Of a stretch of DNA of 64,000 nucleotides, positions 51,815 through 61,385 are shown in pieces. The translations under genes were made by a program, and so were the position numbers. Source of the DNA: Foliimonas ilicis (lineage in GTDB: Bacteria; Pseudomonadota; Alphaproteobacteria; Rhizobiales; Rhizobiaceae). The stretch spans positions 248,001 to 312,000 of the forward strand of contig NZ_JBDUUH010000001.1 in NCBI RefSeq assembly GCF_039939195.1. The letters run 5' to 3'. How positions within the stretch are numbered: the first letter of the stretch is position 1; every line of letters starts with the position of its first letter. The notes beneath the pieces are model-generated. The model was not told the origin of the DNA. It was given only the letters and a program-made list of their open reading frames with translations, and made no database searches.

Positions 51815-53332
51815 CTAAAGTGCTTTCTGCTTTGTGGTGCTCAGGCTCCTCACAAAATCATCCAGCACGGCAAGCTGCTGCTTGTCGAGATGCAGGCCGC
51901 GCTTCGTCCTGCGCCAGGCTATGTCTTCGGCAGTGACCGCCCACTCATTGTCGACAAGATAGCGGATTTCCGCCTCATAAAGATCGGAGCCGAAATTGCG
52001 GCCAAGATCGGCTGCCGAGGTGGCTTCGCCTAGCATCCGATAAACGCGTGTGCCGTAAAGCCGGAGCAAGCGTTTCGCGTGACGGGCTTCAAGAAACGGG
52101 AACGCAAGTTTCAGCTTTTCAAGCTCGGCCTCGAAAGTCGTGACCGGGAAATCACCGCCCGGAAGCGGTGCATTCGCGGTCCATTTTGCGCCCTTCTTGC
52201 CAAGAAAATCCTCGATTTTCTCAAGAACATGCTCGGAAAGACGCCGGTATGTGGTGATTTTTCCGCCGAAAACATTGACTAATGGCGCCTGCCCATTACC
52301 GCCATCGGTTTTCAGCACATAGTCGCGCGTCGCTTCCTGCGCTTTCGAAGCGCCGTCATCATACAGCGGGCGAACACCCGAATAGGTCCAGACGATGTCG
52401 TCGCGCGTGACGGGATCGGCAAAATATTCGCTGGCAGCAGCACACAGATAATCTGTCTCCGCATCGCTGATCGTCACATTGTGGGGGTCGCCTTCATAGT
52501 CGCGATCGGTCGTGCCGATCAGCGTGAAATCTTCCTCATAGGGGATAGCGAAAATAATGCGCCCGTCCGTATTCTGGAAGAAATAGGCGCGCGGATCATC
52601 GAATTTCTTCTTGATGACGATGTGGCTGCCCTGAACGAGACGGACATTGTGAACCTCGTTGCGGCTGGCAACGGAAGACAGAACATTGTCGACCCAGGGT
52701 CCAGCAGCATTGACGACCAGCCTTGCCGTAACATTCTCGACCGCGCCCGTGGCAACGTCCTGAACCGAAACTTCCCAATTCGCGCCCTGTCTGCGAACTT
52801 CCGTGACTTTCGCCCGCGTGCGGATGGTCGCGCCGCGATCGGCGGCATCTCGCGCATTGAGAACGACAAAGCGCGCGTCATTGACCCAGCAATCGGAATA
52901 TTCGAACGCCTTGCTGAACAGCTTTTTCAGCGGCATTGCCGCCGGATCGCTGTTCATATCGAGTGTTTTCGTGCCGGGCAGAAGCTTGCGGCCGCCAAGA
53001 TGGTCATACATGAAAAGGCCGAGCCGCAGCAGCCAGGCCGGGCGCAGGCCCTTGTGATGCGGCAGCACGAAGCGCATCGGCCAGACGATGTGCGGCGCAT
53101 TGCGCCAGATCACTTCGCGCTCCATCAGCGATTCACGCACCAGTCGAAACTCGTAATGCTCGAGATAGCGCAGGCCGCCATGAATGAGTTTGGTGGACGC
53201 CGAAGAGGTGCCGCTGGCGAGATCATTCATCTCGGCCAGATAGACGGAATAGCCGCGCCCGACCGCATCGCGCGCAATGCCGCATCCGTTAATACCGCCG
53301 CCAATAATAAAGATGTCTACGACGCCGTCCAC
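51815..53332 (-). CDS. glpD: Aerobic glycerol-3-phosphate dehydrogenase
   Basis: A 505-residue FAD-dependent dehydrogenase with the dinucleotide fold IIGGGINGCGIARDAVGRG at the N-terminus and GGLRYLEHYEFRL. The start is the GTG at 53332, seven bases after GGAG; there is no suitable ATG upstream. It oxidises glycerol-3-phosphate to DHAP at the inner face of the membrane and passes electrons to quinone. It leads the glpD-glpK operon, with a good promoter just upstream. Confidence 0.96.
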   Translation of the reverse strand: MDGVVDIFIIGGGINGCGIARDAVGRGYSVYLAEMNDLASGTSSASTKLIHGGLRYLEHYEFRLVRESLMEREVIWRNAPHIVWPMRFVLPHHKGLRPAWLLRLGLFMYDHLGGRKLLPGTKTLDMNSDPAAMPLKKLFSKAFEYSDCWVNDARFVVLNARDAADRGATIRTRAKVTEVRRQGANWEVSVQDVATGAVENVTARLVVNAAGPWVDNVLSSVASRNEVHNVRLVQGSHIVIKKKFDDPRAYFFQNTDGRIIFAIPYEEDFTLIGTTDRDYEGDPHNVTISDAETDYLCAAASEYFADPVTRDDIVWTYSGVRPLYDDGASKAQEATRDYVLKTDGGNGQAPLVNVFGGKITTYRRLSEHVLEKIEDFLGKKGAKWTANAPLPGGDFPVTTFEAELEKLKLAFPFLEARHAKRLLRLYGTRVYRMLGEATSAADLGRNFGSDLYEAEIRYLVDNEWAVTAEDIAWRRTKRGLHLDKQQLAVLDDFVRSLSTTKQKAL

Positions 53333-53372
53333 GTCAGTCTCCAGCAGTCCGCAACCTAATCGAAAATGAAAT

Positions 53373-53402
53373 TTATCATTTCGAATTAAAATCGAATGTC
53401 AA
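53373..53402 (-). promoter_or_regulatory. glpD promoter with TTCG-rich flanks (candidate DeoR-type operator)
   Basis: On the minus strand TTGACA (53402-53397) and TGATAA (53378-53373) are separated by 18 bases. The spacer and flanks contain several TTCG/TCGAA elements, including a TTCGAA palindrome. These are the kind of motif recognised by DeoR-family regulators such as GlpR. No such regulator gene is in view. Confidence 0.55.
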
Positions 53403-53740
53403 ACGAAATCACGGATTGAATGCTGAAGTGGCACGGTGCATTGCCGGATTTCACCCAAAATGGCCAATTCGTCTTCATTTTCGTGATTTTTTTACCGACC
53501 GGAAACCAAACGCGCAGGCCAACAGCCGTCAAACGGGCTGTGCGGACGTAATTAACGTCTTCTCAATCGGCGAACGGGCATTAGTTTCGCATCTTGTTTT
53601 GGCGGGGGTGTCAAAACTTGGCAGACGTTCTTCCGCACCTGCAATTTTTGCCGGCCGGAATGTGCGCTCCAATTTTCCAACCCTTGCTTCCGACAGGTGC
53701 GCCCGACCAGCGCTGGTTTCATTTCATCGGAAGTTGGACA
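53403..53740. other. Intergenic region before the MHYT-GGDEF-EAL gene
   Basis: About 340 bp without a supported gene. The reading frame of the next gene is open back to 53594 but has no coding character or ribosome binding site before the ATG at 53741. I see no RNA gene or repeat. Confidence 0.4.
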
Positions 53741-55810
53741 ATGCGCGTCATTACCTGCATCGCTACATTGCATAATCTCTGGCTGGTGGGCCTTGCAGCA
53801 CTCGTCTGCATCGGCGGCGGATGGGTCGGGCTCGGACTGTATCAAAGAGCGCGCATGCGCCGCGGAACGCAGAAAAGCGGATGGATTTTTCTTGCGGCCG
53901 TAGCCACCGGTTCATCGGTCTGGTGCACGCATTTCATTGCGATGCTCGCCTATGATGCCGACATTCCGGTCACGTTCGAGCCCATTCTCACGATGGTTTC
54001 GCTGCTGATCGTGATCGTTGGATCGGCAGTGGCTTTCGAACTGGCGAGTTATTCGAAGAAATTCCTGACCCTGATCGGCGGCATCATTCTGGGCGTCGCA
54101 ATTTCCGCAATGCATTACATCGGCATGGCCGCCTATCATGTCGATGGCATCGTCGAATGGAACACGACTTATATCGCCGCTTCCGTAATTATTGCCCTGA
54201 CCTTCGGCGCAATATGCCTGACACTTGCGAACGAGAATGCCGTTTGGCCTTCGCTTGTGATGTTCGTTTTCGCGGTCGTCGGCCTGCACTTTACCGGAAT
54301 GACCGCTGTTACGGTCACGCCGCTGACCACCGGCGCACCGATTGCCGATTTCGGCGTGATTGTCGCAATGGCGGTGGCCGTAGCATGTGTGACCCTCGTC
54401 ATCATCGGAACCGGGTTTGCCAGCTATCTGATCGATACCGATGTAACGGAAAAGAATCTGGATGCTCTTCGCCAGATGGCGATGAACGATGCGCTGACAG
54501 GCCTGCCGAACAGAACAAATTTCGGAAATTATCTGGCGCAGGAAATCGAGCGGGCAAAGAAGCATTCGCGCAATATCGCCGTGGTCGGGATCGATCTCGA
54601 TCGCTTCAAGGAAATCAATGACATCCGCGGTCACGAAGCCGGCGACAGCGCCTTGAAAATCATAGCGGCCCGGCTGACGGACATGCTGCATGACGGCGAG
54701 TTCGTCGCACGCATAGGCGGCGACGAATTTGCGGCGGTCAAGCGCTTCACCGACCAGCGCGAGCTTATGGATTTCCTGCAGCGCCTGGAAACGCTGATGT
54801 TCGAGAAAATCTGCCTCGACGATTATGAGGTCGTGACGGGTGCCAGCATTGGCGTCTCGATCTACCCGCAGGATGGCGACAATTCGACAAAACTGGTCGG
54901 CAATGCCGATCTGGCGATGTATCGCGCCAAGGCGGATGTTACGGGGTCCGTCTGCTTCTACAAGGCAGAAATGGACGAACTTGCCCGCGCACGACGCGAC
55001 CTCTCGCATGATTTGCGCAACGCGATCGAACTGGACCAGCTCCAGCTTTACTATCAGGTGCAGACGAACGTCACCGACGGTGCGATCATGGGCTATGAAG
55101 TGCTGTTGCGCTGGAAGCACCCGGAGCACGGCTTCGTGCCGCCTTCAGAATTCATTCCACTGGCCGAGGAAACCGGCACCATCCTTTCGATCGGCGAGTG
55201 GGTCTTGCGGGAAGCATGCCGGGCGGCAGCAGCCTGGGAAATGCCATACAAGATTGCCGTCAATCTCTCAGCCGTCCAGCTAACCCATGGCGACCTGCCG
55301 CAGCTCGTTCACCAGATCCTGCTCGACAACAAGCTTTCACCATCGCGTCTGGAACTGGAAATAACCGAAACCTCGATCATCCAGGACAAGGTCCGCTCGC
55401 TTCACACGCTGCGCCAGATCAGGGCGCTGGGCGTGACGATTGCCATCGATGATTTCGGAACCGGCTATTCCTCCCTGGAAACGCTGCGATCTTTCCCATT
55501 TGACCGTATCAAGCTCGACCGCTCGTTCATGACGGAGGTGGAACACAGCATGCAGGCACGGGCGATCATCCGCGCCGTTCTGGCATTGGGCAAAAGCCTC
55601 GATATCAGCGTTCTGGCCGAAGGCGTGGAAACCGAGGCGCAGTTACAATTGCTGAAAGTCGAAGGCTGCAACGAAGCACAAGGCTTTCACCTTGGGCGGC
55701 CGCATCCGCATGCGGTTACGATGAAAAGAAAAACCGTCATGGCCGCGAACTCCGATCAGCCTGGCACTGTTGTCCTGCCTCCCGACCAGATTGCAGCCGC
55801 CGCGATATAG
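53741..55810 (+). CDS. MHYT-GGDEF-EAL c-di-GMP signalling protein
   Basis: 689 residues. Residues 1-230 are a seven-helix MHYT sensor with the paired motifs THFIAML, MHYIGMAAYH and LHFTGMTAV, proposed to bind copper or gases. A full GGDEF (RIGGDEFAAV) follows at about 245-410, without an RxxD inhibitory site. The EAL domain at about 425-680 reads EVL for EAL but keeps the later catalytic motifs (NLSAVQL, EITET, DDFGTGYSS, KLDRSF, EGVET). Both cyclase and phosphodiesterase activity are therefore possible. It stands alone and is divergent from glpD. Confidence 0.93.
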   Translation: MRVITCIATLHNLWLVGLAALVCIGGGWVGLGLYQRARMRRGTQKSGWIFLAAVATGSSVWCTHFIAMLAYDADIPVTFEPILTMVSLLIVIVGSAVAFELASYSKKFLTLIGGIILGVAISAMHYIGMAAYHVDGIVEWNTTYIAASVIIALTFGAICLTLANENAVWPSLVMFVFAVVGLHFTGMTAVTVTPLTTGAPIADFGVIVAMAVAVACVTLVIIGTGFASYLIDTDVTEKNLDALRQMAMNDALTGLPNRTNFGNYLAQEIERAKKHSRNIAVVGIDLDRFKEINDIRGHEAGDSALKIIAARLTDMLHDGEFVARIGGDEFAAVKRFTDQRELMDFLQRLETLMFEKICLDDYEVVTGASIGVSIYPQDGDNSTKLVGNADLAMYRAKADVTGSVCFYKAEMDELARARRDLSHDLRNAIELDQLQLYYQVQTNVTDGAIMGYEVLLRWKHPEHGFVPPSEFIPLAEETGTILSIGEWVLREACRAAAAWEMPYKIAVNLSAVQLTHGDLPQLVHQILLDNKLSPSRLELEITETSIIQDKVRSLHTLRQIRALGVTIAIDDFGTGYSSLETLRSFPFDRIKLDRSFMTEVEHSMQARAIIRAVLALGKSLDISVLAEGVETEAQLQLLKVEGCNEAQGFHLGRPHPHAVTMKRKTVMAANSDQPGTVVLPPDQIAAAAI

Positions 55811-55862
55811 AATTTTTCAGCGGCAGGCTTTATCTAAAACGCTCAACAAAGCGGAGAACACA

Positions 55863-56150
55863 ATGACAAAAGCTTACTGGATTGCACGCGTGGATGTCCG
55901 CGACCCTGAAGGTTACAAGGACTATGTCTCGACCGCGAAGCCCGCTTTCGAGCGTTATGGCGCGAAATTCATCGTGCGCGGCGGCCCCAGCGAAGCAGTC
56001 GAAGGACCGGGGCGTGCGCGCAATGTCGTGATCGAATTCGCTTCCATGGACGATGCACGCAACTGCTTCAACTCTCCCGAATATCAGGCCGCGCAGGCGA
56101 TCCGTCAGAAATATGCTGATGGCGAAATCGTTCTGGTTGAGGGCCTCTGA
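55863..56150 (+). CDS. DUF1330 family protein
   Basis: 95 residues from the ATG at 55863, after GGAG. It is a dimeric alpha+beta barrel-like domain with the family pattern YWIARVDVRDPEGYKDY, KFIVRGG and FNSPEYQAAQ. The function of the family is unknown. It starts 52 bp after the c-di-GMP gene and could be co-transcribed. Confidence 0.9.
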   Translation: MTKAYWIARVDVRDPEGYKDYVSTAKPAFERYGAKFIVRGGPSEAVEGPGRARNVVIEFASMDDARNCFNSPEYQAAQAIRQKYADGEIVLVEGL

Positions 56151-56205
56151 ACGCGATTTTCATCTCCTCAATAGGCTGGTTCATACACAATATTGGCGCT
56201 ACATA

Positions 56206-56219
56206 TTGCAACGCAGCAA
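56206..56219. promoter_or_regulatory. TGC-rich motif upstream of phaZ (possible PhaR site)
   Basis: TTGCAACGCAGCAA lies about 80 bp before the phaZ start. PhaR regulators of polyhydroxybutyrate metabolism bind TGC-rich repeats of this kind. The match is by eye and short. Confidence 0.35.
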
Positions 56220-56296
56220 ATCATCGCTAGGTTTGACTGTAAGTTAACCGGGTCCGCCGTTTCATGGTTTTGGACCCAAGGAGCTTTTGAGCCCGA

Positions 56297-57571
56297 ATGT
56301 ATTACCAGCTTTATGAGATGAACCACGCGGCGCTTCAGCCGGCGCGGGCCTATGCCGACGCGGTGCGGCTGTTTTACTCCAATCCGCTCAACCCGTTCGC
56401 ACACACTCCGTTCAGCCGCTCGATTGCGGCTGCGGCAGAGCTTTTCGAGCGTACGACGCGGCGCTACGGCAAGCCAAGTTTCGGCCTCGACAGCGTGAGC
56501 ATCGATGGCAAGGACGTCGATGTCACCGAAAAGATCGTCTGGAAGCGGCCCTTCTGCAATCTCATCCATTTCCATCGCAGCCTGCGCGGATCGCACAAGG
56601 CGGACCCCAAACTGCTTATCGTCGCGCCAATGTCCGGCCATTACGCCACGCTGCTGCGCGGTACTGTGGAAGCCATGCTGCCGCATGCGGAAGTCTACAT
56701 CACAGACTGGACAGATGCCCGCATGGTGCCAGTCACCGAAGGCAAGTTCGATCTCGACGATTACATCGACTATGTGATCGACATGCTCCATGCGCTCGGA
56801 CCCGATACGCATGTGATGGGTGTTTGCCAGCCTTCCGTACCGGTGCTTGCCGCAGCCGCAATCATGGAGGCGCGGGGCGACCATTTCGCACCCGCTTCCA
56901 TGACGCTGATGGGCGGACCGATCGACACGCGCTGCAACCCGACCGCCGTGAATCTTCTCGCAAAAGAGAAGGGCATCGACTGGTTTCGCGAAAATGTGAT
57001 CATGCCAGTGCCATGGCCCGCACCCGGTTTCATGCGCAATGTCTATCCCGGCTTCCTGCAGCTTTCGGGCTTCATGAGCATGAATCTCGACCGCCACATT
57101 ACAGCGCATCGTGATTTTTTCACCCATCTGGTGAAGGAAGATGGCGACAGCGCCGAAAAACATCGCGATTTCTACGACGAATATCTCGCAGTCATGGACA
57201 TGACGGCAGAGTTCTATCTGCAAACGGTCGAAACCGTCTTCATTCGTCACGATTTGCCGAAAGGCGAGATGACGCATCGCGGCACACCGGTCGATCCGAG
57301 TGCGATAAGAAACGTTGCTCTGCTGACCATCGAAGGCGAGAATGACGATATTTCCGGCCTCGGGCAGACCAAGGCGGCGCATGATCTTTGCAGCAACGTT
57401 CCTGCCGAAATGAGATCGCATTACATGCAGCCGAAGGTCGGCCATTACGGCGTCTTCAACGGCTCGCGCTTCCGAGCAGAGATCGTGCCGCGCATTGTCG
57501 ATTTCATGCTGGCCAATGGCGCTGAAGCACGGCGTTCCAAACCGCGCCTCGTGAAGACCGGCAAAGCCTGA
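56297..57571 (+). CDS. phaZ: Intracellular polyhydroxyalkanoate depolymerase
   Basis: A 424-residue alpha/beta hydrolase of the PhaZ type. The nucleophile elbow is MGVCQPSV with Cys177 in place of Ser, as in the Ralstonia-type intracellular enzymes. The C-terminal PHB-depolymerase region (KGEMTHRGTPVDP, LTIEGENDDISG, HYGVFNGSRF) supplies Asp and His. It degrades stored PHB granules to 3-hydroxybutyrate. AAGGAG lies upstream. No other PHB genes are in view. Confidence 0.94.
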   Translation: MYYQLYEMNHAALQPARAYADAVRLFYSNPLNPFAHTPFSRSIAAAAELFERTTRRYGKPSFGLDSVSIDGKDVDVTEKIVWKRPFCNLIHFHRSLRGSHKADPKLLIVAPMSGHYATLLRGTVEAMLPHAEVYITDWTDARMVPVTEGKFDLDDYIDYVIDMLHALGPDTHVMGVCQPSVPVLAAAAIMEARGDHFAPASMTLMGGPIDTRCNPTAVNLLAKEKGIDWFRENVIMPVPWPAPGFMRNVYPGFLQLSGFMSMNLDRHITAHRDFFTHLVKEDGDSAEKHRDFYDEYLAVMDMTAEFYLQTVETVFIRHDLPKGEMTHRGTPVDPSAIRNVALLTIEGENDDISGLGQTKAAHDLCSNVPAEMRSHYMQPKVGHYGVFNGSRFRAEIVPRIVDFMLANGAEARRSKPRLVKTGKA

Positions 57572-57765
57572 TCTAACTCAATAGGTGCATCGACAGGCAA
57601 AACGGTGCCGGTGCACCTCCACCATCGACGCAAGCTGTAAGCCAAAAGGCCTGTTGCAGAATCGCCGCGGTGTCTCTGCCAAGTTAACCCTACCGCCCAT
57701 AGCTGCCCTCCGGCTGATTGACATCCGCCATAGTTCGACCTTAACGTTTCATTAAGAAATAAAGT

Positions 57766-58398
57766 GTGAACAAATGGGCGGCGGCAATGTTCTCATTGAA
57801 AATCCAGCCTGCATTGCGGGCAGTGCTTCTTGCGGGGCTGGTTTCCGGTAGCGCATTCGCATCGGCTCAGGCTTCCAACATGGAAACCGGCGGTCTCACA
57901 TCGCAGCCGATCGGCCATTATGATTTCTGCAAAGTAAATCCTTCCGAATGCATGATCCGCAGCCGTGATCGCGGCCCGGAGCGCATGACGGACGCGCTCT
58001 GGCAGAAGGTGACGGGCGTGAATGTGGCTGTGAACGCTGCCGTGAAGCCAATGAGCGACATGGACATCTACGGCAAGCCGGAAGTCTGGGCCTACCCGGA
58101 CGCCGGCGTCGGCGATTGCGAAGACTATGCACTCGAAAAGCGCCGCACGCTGATGCGTCAGGGCGTTTCTGTGTCCAATTTGCTGATTACCGTCGTGCGC
58201 AAGCCCGATGGTGAAGGCCATGCAGTGCTGACGCTTCGCACGGATCATGGCGACCTGATCCTCGATAACCTCACCGACAAGGTGCAGGTATGGGACCAGA
58301 CCGGCTATCACTTCCTGAAAAGGCAATCGAGCACGCATACGGGACGCTGGGTCACGATCCGCGAAGGTCAGACGCCGCTGGTTGCCGCGGTCAAGTAA
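57766..58398 (+). CDS. Transglutaminase-like cysteine proteinase (BTLCP, C93 type)
   Basis: 210 residues from a GTG at 57766; an ATG at 57787 would give 203. An N-terminal signal peptide (VLLAGLVSGSAFASAQA) directs it to the periplasm. The catalytic triad is read as Cys in VGDCEDYALEKR, His in EGHAVLTL and Asp in LILDNLTD. The family includes LapG-type proteases controlled by c-di-GMP receptors, but no LapD or adhesin gene is adjacent. The function here is open. Confidence 0.88.
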   Translation: MNKWAAAMFSLKIQPALRAVLLAGLVSGSAFASAQASNMETGGLTSQPIGHYDFCKVNPSECMIRSRDRGPERMTDALWQKVTGVNVAVNAAVKPMSDMDIYGKPEVWAYPDAGVGDCEDYALEKRRTLMRQGVSVSNLLITVVRKPDGEGHAVLTLRTDHGDLILDNLTDKVQVWDQTGYHFLKRQSSTHTGRWVTIREGQTPLVAAVK

Positions 58399-58538
58399 AG
58401 CCAGTTACTGCAGCACAGACCCGGAAATCGTGCCTGATTTTCGGTAAGCGCGACGCGCATTTTCAATAATTCAGAGTGCCAGCGCCGCCCGCATACACGT
58501 GTACGGCGTAGACTGCGAATCTCATTTCATGAGTGCGT

Positions 58539-60071
58539 TTAAGCTGCCTGAGGCATCTTTTCCGCGCTCATTCGGTAGGAAATCGCTTCAGCCAGATGTA
58601 TGCGCCCGACCGTCTCCTTATCGTCCAGATCGGCAAGCGTGCGCGCGACCTTCAATACACGGTGATAGGCACGGGCTGAAAACCCGAATTTCTCGCTCGC
58701 ATCACGCAAAAGTGCTGTGCCGCCAGCATCCGGTGCCGCAATCTCCTCTACGAGAGATGTCGCGCATTGCGCGTTGGTCATCGTGCCTGAGAACCCCATT
58801 GATTCAAACCGGTTGCGCTGCAGCGCCCTCGCGCGCAGAACACGCGCCGCAACGGCAGCGCTTGGTTCTGACTTTCCCGGCCGTACGAGATCTGCAGCGG
58901 ATACGGCAGGTACTTCGATGCGAAGATCGATGCGGTCGATGAACGGGCCGGAGACGCGCGCCTGATAATCCGCCTGACAGCGCGGACCGCGTGCGCAGCG
59001 ATAGCCGGGTTCACCGGCCATACCGCATCGGCACGGGTTCATCGCAGCAACGAGCTGAATGCGGGCCGGATAGGTGACGCGATGATTGGCGCGCGCGATC
59101 ATGCAATCGCCGGTCTCCAATGGTTGACGCAGGGAATCCAGCACCTGCGGCGAAAACTCGGGCAACTCGTCCAGAAACAGCACGCCATTATGCGCCAGCG
59201 AAATCTCGCCCGGACGCACCCGCAAACCACCACCAACCATCGCCGCCATGGACGCAGAATGATGCGGCGAGCGGAATGGGCGTCGATCCGTCAGCTTGCC
59301 GCCTGCAAGTTCACCGGCAATGGAGGCGACCATCGAGACTTCCAGAAGCTCTTTCGGCGACAAAGGCGGCAGGATCGAAGGAAGCCTCTGGGCAAGCATG
59401 GATTTTCCCGAACCCGGCGGTCCGATCATAAGCAGATTATGCCCACCGGCGGCGGCTATCTCCAATGCGCGCCGCGCCGTTTCCTGCCCCTTGATATCCG
59501 CGAGATCGGGAAGGTTTCGTGCCGGTTCATGAATGCTCGGCTCCGGGCGCGAAAGAACCTGTGTGCCGCGAAAATGATTGGCAATCGCAATCAGGCTGCG
59601 CGGTGCGAGAATGTCCGTATCGGCACCCGCCCATGCAGCCTCCGAACCGCAAGACGCCGGACAGATGAGGCCCTTGCCCAATCCATTGGCGGCGATTGCT
59701 GCCGGAAGGACGCCTGCAACGGCATTGATCGTGCCATCGAGCGACAACTCACCAAGCACGACATAAGCCGAAAGCGCATCCGCCGGGATCGCGCCGAGGG
59801 CTGCCATGAGGCCAAGCGCAATCGGCAAATCATAGTGGCTGCCTTCTTTCGGCAGGTCGGCTGGCGCCAGATTGACGGTGACTTTCTTGGCGGGCATCGA
59901 AAGACCGGAAGCATGCAATGCAGCCTGCACGCGCTCACGGCTTTCGGCAACCGCCTTGTCCGCAAGGCCGACGATCTGCATTCCAGCCTTGCCGGGCGCG
60001 ATCATGACCTGAACATCCACGGATACAGCGTCGATGCCTTGAAACGCGACCGTGCCAACACGCGAAACCAT
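58539..60071 (-). CDS. comM: YifB/ComM-family Mg-chelatase-like AAA+ ATPase
   Basis: 510 residues from the ATG at 60071, preceded by a G-rich ribosome binding site; the longer frame from 60104 is less likely. The N-terminal ChlI domain (GLADKAVAESRERV, APADLPKEGSHYDLPIALG) is followed by an AAA+ core: Walker A GPPGSGKSMLAQRLPSILPP and Walker B LFLDELPEF, then a ComM C-terminal domain. In naturally competent bacteria ComM is a branch-migration helicase for integrating incoming DNA. Its role in non-competent species is unclear. Confidence 0.94.
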   Translation of the reverse strand: MVSRVGTVAFQGIDAVSVDVQVMIAPGKAGMQIVGLADKAVAESRERVQAALHASGLSMPAKKVTVNLAPADLPKEGSHYDLPIALGLMAALGAIPADALSAYVVLGELSLDGTINAVAGVLPAAIAANGLGKGLICPASCGSEAAWAGADTDILAPRSLIAIANHFRGTQVLSRPEPSIHEPARNLPDLADIKGQETARRALEIAAAGGHNLLMIGPPGSGKSMLAQRLPSILPPLSPKELLEVSMVASIAGELAGGKLTDRRPFRSPHHSASMAAMVGGGLRVRPGEISLAHNGVLFLDELPEFSPQVLDSLRQPLETGDCMIARANHRVTYPARIQLVAAMNPCRCGMAGEPGYRCARGPRCQADYQARVSGPFIDRIDLRIEVPAVSAADLVRPGKSEPSAAVAARVLRARALQRNRFESMGFSGTMTNAQCATSLVEEIAAPDAGGTALLRDASEKFGFSARAYHRVLKVARTLADLDDKETVGRIHLAEAISYRMSAEKMPQAA

Positions 60072-60240
60072 GCTGCCCCCTGATCCGGTCGCCGTCCCTT
60101 GCAACCGCGATTGCCCCTATCGGTTGCAGGAAATCACAGTTTTAGGCTTCGATCAAGAACAATACAGGAACATTTACGCGTGAAAGATGCAAACCGGTTG
60201 TATGGCGTTGCATCAGCAGAACAAAAGGCGGTCAAACGGC

Positions 60241-61179
60241 TCAGCGCTTGGCTTCGACTGCATCCCAGAAAAGAGCCGCGATGTCGGCTCCGCCGAACTT
60301 CTTCACTTCACGAACGCCTGTCGGCGACGTGACGTTGATCTCCGTCATGTAATCGCCGATGACATCGATGCCGACGAGAATGAAACCGCGCTCCTTGAGC
60401 GATGGACCGATGCGCGCGCAAATCTCACGCTCGCGCTCCGTCAGTTCTGTTTTTTCCGCGCGGCCTCCGACATGCATGTTCGAGCGCGAATCGTGTTCGG
60501 CAGGGACGCGGTTTATCGCGCCGACCGGTTCGCCATCGATCAGGATGATGCGCTTGTCGCCCTTGCGCACATCTTTCAGGTAGCGCTGCACGATGTAAGG
60601 TTCGCGGAACATCTGGCCGAACATTTCGAGCAATGATGCGAGGTTGCGGTCAGCTTCCAGCAGATGGAAAATGCCAGCACCACCATTGCCGTAGAGCGGC
60701 TTGACGATGATGTCGCCGAACTCCTTGCGGAAGGCTGCGACTTCGGCCGGATCCTTGGTGATCAGGGTCTCCGGCATCAGATCCGGGAATTCGGTAACGA
60801 ATATCTTTTCAGGGCTGTTACGTACCCAGGCAGGGTCGTTGACGACGAGCGTCTTGGGGTGAATGCGTTCAAGCAGATGGGTCGTGGTGATGTAGTTCAT
60901 GTCGAAAGGCGGGTCCTGCCGCAAAAGAACGACATCCATTTCGGAAAGATCCGTGCGCACCGGCTCGCCAAGCGTGAAATGATTGCCCTGCTCATCACGA
61001 ACTTCGAGCGTTTCGAGACGCGCATACACCTTGCCGCCAACCATCGAGAGGCGATCGGGCGTGTAGTGGAAAAGCTGGTGACCGCGCCGCTGCGCTTCGA
61101 GCGACAGGGCAAAACTGGTGTCGCCGGCGATCGACACGGTCGAGATATGGTCCATCTGGATCGCGATTTTGAGCGGCAT
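60241..61179 (-). CDS. gshB: Glutathione synthetase
   Basis: 312 residues from the ATG at 61179; the frame extends upstream but only this start gives the family N-terminus (MPLKIAIQMDHISTVSIAGD). It is an ATP-grasp enzyme with the GshB pattern RQDPPFDMNYITTTHLLE, KPLYGNGGAGIF, and the late TEINVTSPTGVRE. It joins gamma-glutamylcysteine and glycine. The 169-bp gap to comM holds no terminator I can recognise. Confidence 0.96.
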   Translation of the reverse strand: MPLKIAIQMDHISTVSIAGDTSFALSLEAQRRGHQLFHYTPDRLSMVGGKVYARLETLEVRDEQGNHFTLGEPVRTDLSEMDVVLLRQDPPFDMNYITTTHLLERIHPKTLVVNDPAWVRNSPEKIFVTEFPDLMPETLITKDPAEVAAFRKEFGDIIVKPLYGNGGAGIFHLLEADRNLASLLEMFGQMFREPYIVQRYLKDVRKGDKRIILIDGEPVGAINRVPAEHDSRSNMHVGGRAEKTELTEREREICARIGPSLKERGFILVGIDVIGDYMTEINVTSPTGVREVKKFGGADIAALFWDAVEAKR

Positions 61180-61385
61180 GGACAGTCTCCAAAGCTTGAT
61201 GAATGGCGAATAGGCAGAGCTATGTATCGGATCGTCTCCAGCCTGCCAATGTGGCGCCGCGCACGCTTCCGTTAGGTCACTCAAAAAATCGTATTTTTTC
61301 GAGCAATTTCCGCTCGATAATACTTTTCCTAAACGGTTTCCATGCAAGCCTTCCCCGAAATCCGAAAAGGGTGCAGGGGAAATAA

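Noticed and set aside
57583..57618. Terminator hairpin after phaZ
   Set aside because: AGGTGCA/TGCACCT can pair, but the inner region is poorly matched and no T-run follows.
61290..61325. Terminator between gshB and the GGDEF-EAL gene
   Set aside because: The CGAGC/GCTCG stem has its T-run before, not after, the hairpin in the plus direction and A residues in the minus direction, so it fits neither transcript.
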